In this document: positions 1 through 5,840 of the stretch, one piece after another | Position numbering within the stretch: position 1 is the first letter of the stretch | Layout of the letters: each line of letters opens with the position of its first letter | Program-made: the position numbers and the translations under genes | Assembly (NCBI GenBank): GCA_022866645.1 | Contig: JALHUQ010000408.1 | Location: forward strand, 1 to 8,344 | Reading direction: 5' to 3' | Length of the DNA stretch: 8,344 bases | From: Woeseiaceae bacterium | GTDB lineage: Bacteria; Pseudomonadota; Gammaproteobacteria; Steroidobacterales; Woeseiaceae | Notes under the pieces: generated by a model | What the model was told of the DNA's origin: nothing | Database searches by the model: none | Seen by the model: only the letters and a program-made list of their open reading frames with translations

Positions 1-732
1 AAACGCGATGTGTTGAATACCCTCGCCGTTAAACGCCATCAGGTACTCCTCAATTTGCCCTACGCCTTGAGACGCTTCTTCATTCAACGGTATTCGAATC
101 TTGCCGTCGGGAGCCGTCATGGCTGTGGATAGCAAGCCGGTGTACTCGCCTTTAATGTCGAAGTAACGAATTTCTCGGAAGTTGAACAGCTTCTCGTAGT
201 AGTCGGCCCAGAACTGCATGCGACCGCGGTAGACGTTGTGGGTCAGATGGTCAATGACGTTGAAGCCACAGCCTGCCGGGTGTTGGTCGACGCCTTCGAT
301 ATAGTCGAAGTCGATATCGTAGATCGAAGTGCCGGTTTCATATCGGTCGATCAAATAAACGGTCGCCCCGCCGATACCCTTGATCGCAGGAAGACGCAAC
401 TCCATCGGCCCGGTCGGAATTTCGATTGGCTGTGCGCCGTTCTTGAGCGCCAGCGCATACGCCTTGTGAGCATTCTTGACGCGAAATGCCATGCCGCAGG
501 CTGACGGACCGTGCTCCTGTGCGAAGTAATACGCGTGACTGTTCTTTTCATTGTTGATAATGAAATTGATGCCGCCCTGTCGCCACAAGGCCACATTTTT
601 TGAGCGATGCTTCGCCACCTCAGTGAATCCGAGCAGGGTAAAAGCCGCCTCCAGAATGCTCGGGTCGGGCGATGCGAATTCGACGAATTCGAAGCCGTCG
701 AGACCCATGGGGTTTTCGAACAAGTCGGCCAT
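1..732 (-). CDS. hppD: 4-hydroxyphenylpyruvate dioxygenase (HPPD), N-terminal two thirds, cut by left edge
   Basis: HPPD is a cytosolic non-haem Fe(II) enzyme that converts 4-hydroxyphenylpyruvate and O2 to homogentisate in tyrosine and phenylalanine breakdown. The frame is open from the ATG at 732 to the edge (244 codons) and begins MADLFENPMGLDGFEFVEFA, typical of the bacterial enzyme. The first vicinal-oxygen-chelate domain covers roughly residues 10-140. The second starts near 155 with IDHLTHNVYRGRM, where H162 is the first iron ligand; EGIQHIAF at the edge supplies H241, the second. Also conserved are GPSACGMAFRV (about 75-85), LPAIKGIGG (114-122) and REIRYFDIKGEYTGL (186-200). Family members are about 350-360 residues, so roughly 115 are missing, including the third ligand (Glu) and the C-terminal helix. 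The start is backed by an AAAGGA ribosome site 7 nt upstream. It is divergent from the Lrp-type regulator. The assignment is firm; regulation by that neighbour is inferred. Confidence 0.96.
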   Translation of the reverse strand, partial: MADLFENPMGLDGFEFVEFASPDPSILEAAFTLLGFTEVAKHRSKNVALWRQGGINFIINNEKNSHAYYFAQEHGPSACGMAFRVKNAHKAYALALKNGAQPIEIPTGPMELRLPAIKGIGGATVYLIDRYETGTSIYDIDFDYIEGVDQHPAGCGFNVIDHLTHNVYRGRMQFWADYYEKLFNFREIRYFDIKGEYTGLLSTAMTAPDGKIRIPLNEEASQGVGQIEEYLMAFNGEGIQHIAF

Positions 733-739
733 AGTGGGA

Positions 740-745
740 TCCTTT
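740..745 (-). promoter_or_regulatory. ribosome binding site of hppD
   Basis: On the minus strand the sequence reads AAAGGA, then 7 nt, then ATG at 732. This is a good Shine-Dalgarno match at normal spacing, and it fixes the HPPD start in agreement with the conserved N-terminus. Confidence 0.8.
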
Positions 746-769
746 GACGTAAAAAATCTTCGACAGTAT

Positions 770-804
770 GCGCGGATTATGAAAAAATAGTGCCCATAAT
801 GCGC
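770..804. promoter_or_regulatory. imperfect palindrome with mirrored CATAAT hexamers in the hppD/regulator divergent region
   Basis: The plus strand reads GCGC-GG-ATTATG, a 13-nt centre (782-794), then CATAAT-GCGC. That gives two 10-base complementary arms interrupted only by an extra GG on the left. CATAAT differs from the sigma-70 -10 consensus at one base. One copy faces the regulator on the plus strand (795-800) and the mirrored copy faces hppD on the minus strand (781-776). No convincing -35 box sits 16-18 nt upstream of either copy, so the promoter reading is tentative and activator-dependent promoters are possible. The symmetry would also suit an operator for a dimeric regulator such as the adjacent Lrp-type protein. 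The symmetry is visible in the sequence; the function is inferred. Confidence 0.4.
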
Positions 805-822
805 CAATAAGTTAATGTAGTA

Positions 823-836
823 GAAACAAAAGTTTC
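823..836. promoter_or_regulatory. inverted repeat GAAAC-AAAA-GTTTC, candidate operator upstream of the Lrp-type gene
   Basis: This is a perfect 5-bp inverted repeat around an AAAA centre, 31 bp upstream of the regulator's GTG start. Its size and AT-rich middle fit the 13-15 bp partly palindromic sites bound by Lrp/AsnC dimers, and its position would suit autoregulation. It does not match the E. coli Lrp consensus closely, and a short AT-rich palindrome can arise by chance. Confidence 0.3.
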
Positions 837-867
837 AGATTATTCGGAAAACGGGGTAAATAGCGCA

Positions 868-1326
868 GTGGAGCTCTCGAGAACAGATCGTCGCCTGCTA
901 AACGAGTTGCAGCGTGACGCAACGCGTAATCAGATTGAGCTCGCAGAGCTTGTGGGTATGTCCAGAACATCCTGCTGGCGTCGAATCCGCGAATTCGAGG
1001 AAGCAGGGCTGATCGAACGCCGGGTTGCCATCCTCAATCCGAAAATTGCCGGCTTCAATATCCAGGTGTTGTTGCTGGTCGCGATGACCGAGCACACGGA
1101 TAAGAATCGTCAGGGTTTCGAGCGGCACGTGTCGTTGCTTCCGGAAGTGACGGAATGTTTTTCGGTATCGGGCGATCGTGACTACGTCCTGCACGTCGTC
1201 GTGAAGGACATGGAATCCTATAACGAGTTTCTGAATTCGCAAATTCTAAAACACGCCGCCGTTCGTTCGGCAAGTTCGACGTTCGTTTTGCGACGCGTCA
1301 AGTATTCGACCGAGCTACCGTTGTAA
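868..1326 (+). CDS. Lrp/AsnC-family transcriptional regulator
   Basis: A 152-residue DNA-binding protein of normal length for the Lrp/AsnC (feast/famine) family, whose members sense amino acids or related small molecules. Residues about 5-55 form the winged helix-turn-helix (DRRLLNELQRDATRNQ, then LAELVGMSRTSCWRRI as the recognition region at 26-40). Residues about 65-150 form the RAM ligand-binding and oligomerisation domain, including GDRDYVLHVVV (102-112). The start is GTG at 868: no other ATG, GTG or TTG lies in frame between it and the upstream in-frame stop at 808-810. The Shine-Dalgarno is poor (GGGG at 853-856, 11 nt upstream). It is divergent from hppD across 135 bp, which suggests control of tyrosine catabolism and autoregulation with an aromatic amino acid or keto acid as effector; this is inference. 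Its last 12 bp overlap the convergent glgX end. The family call is firm; target and ligand are unknown. Confidence 0.92.
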   Translation: MELSRTDRRLLNELQRDATRNQIELAELVGMSRTSCWRRIREFEEAGLIERRVAILNPKIAGFNIQVLLLVAMTEHTDKNRQGFERHVSLLPEVTECFSVSGDRDYVLHVVVKDMESYNEFLNSQILKHAAVRSASSTFVLRRVKYSTELPL

Positions 1327-3339
1327 CAGGGCGATCGAGCGACCGCCGAGTGCGAGCGTGCGCTTGTTTTTCAAAGCGTCAGATTGAGCGTCGCTGGAGA
1401 ATGATATTCGCCACGGGCGGGCAGTTGTCGGCAGACGCAGTGTTACGGGCTCATGAAAGCTATTGATGGCAATCGCCAGTGCGGATTCGGAATCGCCAGA
1501 TCCCTTGGCGGTCATCAGCAGCGTAAATGCCTTGCTCTCAGACCACTCATCGTCACGTTTGATTTCGCCGGCAGTATTGATCCAGCGGATCTGGATACTG
1601 CCATCGCTCGTCGGCAAACTATCGTGTATGTAGTCCTCTATTCGCAGCAACGCGGTCTCACGACGTAGCCAGACCAGGTCGCGAACCTGGTTCGTGAACT
1701 CCGGGTCCTTATCGAGTCCTGACCAATCCAGCCAGCCGATAGGATTGTCCTGTGCATAGGCATTGTTATTGCCTTGCTGTGTATTTCCGAACTCATCACC
1801 GGCCAATAACATCGGCGTACCCTGCGAGAAAAACAGGCACGCGAGCATGTTGAGTCGCTGTCGCCGCCGCAACAATAGACGATCTTTGTCATTGGACTCG
1901 CCTTCTTCACCGTAGTTACAACTGTAGTTTTGACTATGGCCGTCGCGATTGTCTTCGCCGTTCGCCTCGTTGTGGCGCAGTTCGTAGCTGACCGTGTCAT
2001 GTAGCGTAAAACCGTCATGGCTGGTGACAAAGTTGACGCTCGCAAACGGTGGACGACCATTGCCTTCAAAGACATCCGCCGAGCCGTGCATGCGCTGCGC
2101 GGTCGCGCCACTCAGTCCTTGATCGCCGCGCCAAAATCTGCGGATGGTGTCTCTGTACTTGTCATTCCATTCCGCCCATCGAGGTGGAAACTGCCCCAGT
2201 TGGTAGCCCCCTGGGCCGGGATCCCAGGGCTCTGCGATCAACTTGAGTTTGGCAAGCCTCGCGTCGTTGCCAATCTCAGTCAGTAATGGGTGTTCCACGG
2301 AGTAACCGTCGCTGTGGCGCCCCAGGACCGACGCGAGATCGAAACGAAAACCGTCAACGCCAACGTTTTCCGCAAAGTAAACGAGACTGTCAACGACAAG
2401 TTGCCGGACGCGTGGGTGATCGCAGTTGACGGTATTGCCACATCCGGTGTCGTTGATATAGATGGCGGGGTTGCCCGGTTCGACACGGTAGTAGGTGAGA
2501 TTGTCGATGCCCCGGAAAATGAGGCTCGGGCCGCGAGAATCGCCTTCACCAGTGTGGTTGTAGGCAACATCCAGGATGACTTCGAGGCCAGCATCATGAA
2601 TGCAATGAACCATCTCTTTTAGTTCATGTAGCGGCGCTCGATTTCCATAGCGTGGCATCGGCGCAAAAAAGCCGACCGTGTTGTAGCCCCAAAAATTACG
2701 CAAGCCCTGACGCGCGAGGTGGTGTTCGTCGATAAACGCCTGAATGGGCATTAACTCGATCGATGTGACGCCCAGTGCCTTGATGTAAGCCAGCACATCG
2801 CCGTTGCTCATCCCGCCAAACTTTCCCCGCTCGACTTGTTCTACTGCGGGATGCTGCATTGTGTAACCGCGAACATTGCACTCGTAGAAAATCGTGTCCT
2901 TCCACGGTACACGCGGGCGACGGTGTCTTGGCGCGGTGTCGGCATCGCAAACGACGGAGCGCGGCACGAAGGGTGCACTATCTTGAGTGCACAGCTTTGT
3001 AATTCCCTCGTTGCCGCCATGCTCGTAATCAAATACAGCGTCGTGCCAGATAAATTCGCCGTCGATTGTTCTGGCGTAGGGGTCGAGCATTAGCTTGGCC
3101 GGGTTGCATCGCAAGCCGCGTTCGGGCGCCCACGGGCCGTGTATGCGAAATCCATAGTGTTGACCGGCCCTGCAGCCGGGAAGGAAGTCGTGCCAAACGC
3201 CGTCGTCGCAATTCGACAGAAAATGTCTCTTGACCTGATTGCCGGCCACATCGAAAAAACACAATTCGACGCGCTCGGCGACCGCCGAGTAGATAGCGAA
3301 ATGAGTACCGTCAGATGACGGCGTGGCGCCGAGCTGCAT
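1315..3339 (-). CDS. glgX: glycogen debranching enzyme GlgX (isoamylase-type, GH13)
   Basis: GlgX hydrolyses alpha-1,6 branches of glycogen, chiefly the short stubs left after phosphorylase has trimmed outer chains, releasing malto-oligosaccharides in the cytosol. The 674 residues match the family size (E. coli GlgX is about 657). A CBM48-like N-terminal domain (about 1-135) holds FAIYSAVAERVELCFFD (14-30) and GPWAPERGLRCNPAKLMLDP (68-87). The GH13 barrel follows: DVAYNHTGEG (257-266), GFRFD with nucleophile D334, IAEPWD with acid/base E370, and TSHDGFTLHD with D442. The GEDNRDGHSQNYSCNYGEEG segment (461-480) is a GlgX hallmark. A beta-sandwich domain runs from about 570 to the end. The ATG at 3339 overlaps the glgP stop (TGATG). 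It has no strong ribosome site, so coupled translation is likely. The N-terminus starts a few residues later than E. coli GlgX, and no ATG lies further upstream in this frame before a stop. The stop is TAG, inside the 3' end of the opposing regulator gene. Confidence 0.97.
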   Translation of the reverse strand: MQLGATPSSDGTHFAIYSAVAERVELCFFDVAGNQVKRHFLSNCDDGVWHDFLPGCRAGQHYGFRIHGPWAPERGLRCNPAKLMLDPYARTIDGEFIWHDAVFDYEHGGNEGITKLCTQDSAPFVPRSVVCDADTAPRHRRPRVPWKDTIFYECNVRGYTMQHPAVEQVERGKFGGMSNGDVLAYIKALGVTSIELMPIQAFIDEHHLARQGLRNFWGYNTVGFFAPMPRYGNRAPLHELKEMVHCIHDAGLEVILDVAYNHTGEGDSRGPSLIFRGIDNLTYYRVEPGNPAIYINDTGCGNTVNCDHPRVRQLVVDSLVYFAENVGVDGFRFDLASVLGRHSDGYSVEHPLLTEIGNDARLAKLKLIAEPWDPGPGGYQLGQFPPRWAEWNDKYRDTIRRFWRGDQGLSGATAQRMHGSADVFEGNGRPPFASVNFVTSHDGFTLHDTVSYELRHNEANGEDNRDGHSQNYSCNYGEEGESNDKDRLLLRRRQRLNMLACLFFSQGTPMLLAGDEFGNTQQGNNNAYAQDNPIGWLDWSGLDKDPEFTNQVRDLVWLRRETALLRIEDYIHDSLPTSDGSIQIRWINTAGEIKRDDEWSESKAFTLLMTAKGSGDSESALAIAINSFHEPVTLRLPTTARPWRISFSSDAQSDALKNKRTLALGGRSIALLQR
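1353..1371 (+). terminator. possible intrinsic terminator of the Lrp-type gene, inside antisense glgX
   Basis: Twenty-seven nucleotides after the regulator's stop the plus strand reads CGAGC-GTGC-GCTTG followed directly by TTTTT. The stem is 5 bp with one G-T wobble and a 4-nt loop. Stem plus T-run has the form of a rho-independent terminator, but the stem is short and the sequence also encodes the C-terminal part of GlgX on the other strand, so the T-run may simply reflect lysine codons. Confidence 0.35.
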
Positions 3340-3341
3340 CA
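3337..3341 (-). other. glgP/glgX TGATG stop-start overlap
   Basis: On the minus strand the glgP stop TGA and the glgX start ATG share one nucleotide. The bases just upstream (CAACGGCAAC) carry no clear Shine-Dalgarno. Termination-reinitiation by ribosomes finishing glgP is the natural inference. Confidence 0.75.
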
Positions 3342-5837
3342 GTTGCCGTTGAGTTTGACGGGTTCTAGTCGCCAGATATCGTTGTTGTAATCACGCATCG
3401 TGCGATCGGTGGAAAAGTAGCCTGAGGCCGCGGTGTTAAGGATACTCATCTTCGTCCAGCGAACCTTGTGGGAGTAGGTCGCTGCCGCGGCGACTTGCGC
3501 GTCGACGTAGCTGCGAAAATCCGCGGCGGTCATCCAAAGATCAGCCGATTCGCGGATAGACTGCGTAATGCTGTCCATCAAGCCAGGTTCGAAGCGATTG
3601 AAATGGCCACTTTCGAGCAAATGCATGACGCGCATTAAGTCGTCGTCCGCTGCGATAATGGCTTGCGGATCGTATTGGCCACGCAGGCCCTCGATCTCAT
3701 CGACCGAAAGACCAAACAAAAAGAAGTTTTCGGCTCCGACCGCATCACGAATCTCGACATTGGCGCCATCCAGGGTCCCGATCGTCAGGGCTCCGTTCAT
3801 CATGAACTTCATATTGCCCGTGCCGGACGCTTCTTTGCCGGCCGTCGAAATCTGTTCGGACAAGTCCGCTGCAGGGCATATCAGTTCCATCGCGGAGACG
3901 TTGTAGTCAGGGTAGAAGATCAGCTGCAGTTTTCCCGCCATCAATGGGTCAGAGTTGATGACGCGCGCAACATTATTGATGCACTTGATAATGTTCTTCG
4001 CCATCGCATAACCCGGCGCCGCTTTACCACCGATGATAATTGTGCGCGGCACAATAGCATCGCCTTCGCCACGGCGTATCCGGTCGTACAAATGTACAGC
4101 GTGCAGCATATTCAGCAACTGTCGTTTGTACTCGTGTATGCGTTTGACCTGCACGTCGAATATCGTGTCGGTCGATACCCTGAGTCCGGTCCGTTCTTCG
4201 ATGTTGACAGCGAGTCTGGCCTTATTGTCTTGTTTCACGGCTCGCCAGTGTTCCTGAAAATTAGCGTCACCAGCGAATTTTCTCAGTCGCTCGAGCTGCA
4301 TCAGGTCTGTCGTCCATGTCGTGCCAATGGTCTCGTTGATAAGGCGGGAGAGTCCCTTGTTGCACGCTGCCAGCCAGCGACGCTGTGTCACGCCGTTGGT
4401 TTTGTTATTGAATTTCTCCGGCCACAATTCTGCGAAGTCGCGGAAGAGGCCTTCGCGTAGCAATTTCGAGTGCAGCGCCGCGACACCATTGACAGAATAG
4501 CTGCCGACGATTGCAAGATAGGCCATGCGCAACATCGGCTCGCCACCCTCCTGAATCAGCGACATGCGGCGAATGCGCTCGTTATCGCCTGGCCAACGCT
4601 GTGAAATTTCGTCGATGAAGCGCGCGTTAATTTCGTAAATTATGTCCAGAATTCGCGGCAGCAGGCGACGGAACATTGAAACCGGCCACATCTCCAGCGC
4701 CTCGGGTAGCAAAGTGTGGTTGGTGTAGGCCATGGTGCTGCGAGTGATGCGCCAGGCGTCGTCCCAGGACACACCGTGCTCGTCGACAAGCAGGCGCATC
4801 AGTTCGGCGACGGCCACAGCAGGATGCGTGTCGTTGAGCTGGAAGCAATTCTTGGCGGCGAAATCGGTGAAGTCATCGCCGTGATTCAGGCGCCAAAATC
4901 GTATCGTGTCCTGGAGGCTTGCCGATGCCAGAAAGTACTGCTGCTGCAGGCGCAGCACCTGACCATTCTCCGTTTCCGCGTTGGGGTACAACACCATCGT
5001 GATGTTTTCGGCGGCGTTCTTGGCCGCGACGGCATCGACGTAGCTACCGGCGTTAAATTCTTCGAGATTGAATCCATCGGTCGAGCCGGCCGACCATAGA
5101 CGCAGTGTATTGACGATGTCGTTTTGGTAGCCGGGCACGGGAATGTCATAGGGAATGGCGAGCACATCGTGCGTGTCCACCCATTGATAGTGGGTTACCC
5201 CGTTCTTCGTATAGCTGCTACTGCGGCCGCCGAAACGCACCGTCTGCGTATACTCGATGCGTTCGATTTCCCAGGGGAAACCTTCACGTAACCACGAATC
5301 CGGATACTCAATCTGGTGGCCATTTTCGATGCGTTGATGAAACATGCCGTACTGGTATCGAATGCCGTAGCCGACGACGGGTAACGCCAGAGTCGCGCAG
5401 CTGTCGAGGAAGCAGGCGGCGAGACGACCGAGACCGCCATTGCCGAGTCCCGCGTCTTTTTCCCGTTCAAACACGTCTTCAAGGTCGAGGCCGAGGCGAT
5501 TCAACGCCTCTGCGGTTTCGTCCTCGATATCAAGACTGAGCAGGGCATTACGCAATAATCGACCCATCAGGAATTCAAGAGATAGATATGAGACGCGGCG
5601 GGCGTCCTGAGCTTCAATTCTGTCGTGCGTTTTTCTCCAGCGCTCCATCAGTCGGTCGCGTGCGGCGAACACGATGGCCTGGTACACAAACGGCGCCTTG
5701 GCACTGACGCTGCGGCGTCCCAGTGTCCGACCGAAATAATGAGAAAAGTCGTGCAGAATCGCGTCCGCCGTCATCGGCAGACTTGTGGTCTGCAGTAACT
5801 CTGTCGTAATCGTCGGCTGGTCAGTTTGAGCGGACAT
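3339..5837 (-). CDS. glgP: glycogen phosphorylase (GT35, PLP-dependent)
   Basis: GlgP removes alpha-1,4 glucosyl units from chain ends with inorganic phosphate, giving glucose-1-phosphate, and stops about four residues before a branch point, where GlgX takes over. The 832 residues fit the bacterial family (E. coli GlgP is about 815). Motifs in order: RRVSYLSLEFLMGRLLRNAL (80-99), KDAGLGNGGLGRLAACFLDS (127-146), FQLNDTHPAVAVAELMRLL (332-350), NGVTQRRWL (481-489), VKRIHEYKRQLLN (564-576), YPDYNVSAMELICPAADLSE (642-661) and EASGTGNMKFMMNGALTIGT (669-688). K677 in GTGNMK is the lysine that carries pyridoxal phosphate. The ATG at 5837 lies 3 nt after the glgB stop with GGAG 8 nt upstream. About 20 N-terminal residues before the conserved helix look unstructured and low in conservation. 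Maltodextrin phosphorylase is a close alternative by sequence, but the setting between glgB and glgX favours glycogen as substrate. Confidence 0.97.
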   Translation of the reverse strand: MSAQTDQPTITTELLQTTSLPMTADAILHDFSHYFGRTLGRRSVSAKAPFVYQAIVFAARDRLMERWRKTHDRIEAQDARRVSYLSLEFLMGRLLRNALLSLDIEDETAEALNRLGLDLEDVFEREKDAGLGNGGLGRLAACFLDSCATLALPVVGYGIRYQYGMFHQRIENGHQIEYPDSWLREGFPWEIERIEYTQTVRFGGRSSSYTKNGVTHYQWVDTHDVLAIPYDIPVPGYQNDIVNTLRLWSAGSTDGFNLEEFNAGSYVDAVAAKNAAENITMVLYPNAETENGQVLRLQQQYFLASASLQDTIRFWRLNHGDDFTDFAAKNCFQLNDTHPAVAVAELMRLLVDEHGVSWDDAWRITRSTMAYTNHTLLPEALEMWPVSMFRRLLPRILDIIYEINARFIDEISQRWPGDNERIRRMSLIQEGGEPMLRMAYLAIVGSYSVNGVAALHSKLLREGLFRDFAELWPEKFNNKTNGVTQRRWLAACNKGLSRLINETIGTTWTTDLMQLERLRKFAGDANFQEHWRAVKQDNKARLAVNIEERTGLRVSTDTIFDVQVKRIHEYKRQLLNMLHAVHLYDRIRRGEGDAIVPRTIIIGGKAAPGYAMAKNIIKCINNVARVINSDPLMAGKLQLIFYPDYNVSAMELICPAADLSEQISTAGKEASGTGNMKFMMNGALTIGTLDGANVEIRDAVGAENFFLFGLSVDEIEGLRGQYDPQAIIAADDDLMRVMHLLESGHFNRFEPGLMDSITQSIRESADLWMTAADFRSYVDAQVAAAATYSHKVRWTKMSILNTAASGYFSTDRTMRDYNNDIWRLEPVKLNGN

Positions 5838-5840
5838 GCA

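Noticed and set aside
238..504. 88-codon plus-strand open frame across the hppD region
   Set aside because: It is antisense to the HPPD fragment, which carries the conserved iron-ligand motifs and a proper ribosome site.
744..772. Possible sigma-70 promoter TTGACG-N17-TATGCG towards the regulator
   Set aside because: The -35 is good, but the -10 matches the consensus at only three of six bases, and it lies in the hppD ribosome-site region.
1250..1314. Possible glgX terminator downstream of its stop (minus strand), around the GACGCGTC palindrome
   Set aside because: There is no T-run after the small palindrome, and the sequence is coding for the regulator's C-terminus.
1638..2111. 157-codon minus-strand open frame within glgX
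   Set aside because: It is a different frame of the same stretch that encodes the GlgX active site. It is rich in Arg, Thr and Ser with no domain, so an out-of-frame artefact.
3663..4460. 265-codon open frame on the plus strand inside glgP
   Set aside because: It is antisense to strongly conserved glgP coding sequence, has no recognisable family motif, and is explained by codon bias in the real gene.
2119..4909. Shared GCGCCAAAATC-like string near 2130 and near 4890
   Set aside because: Both encode a similar short peptide (DTIR-(R)-FWR) in GlgX and GlgP. The match is too short and isolated to be a true repeat or recombination site.
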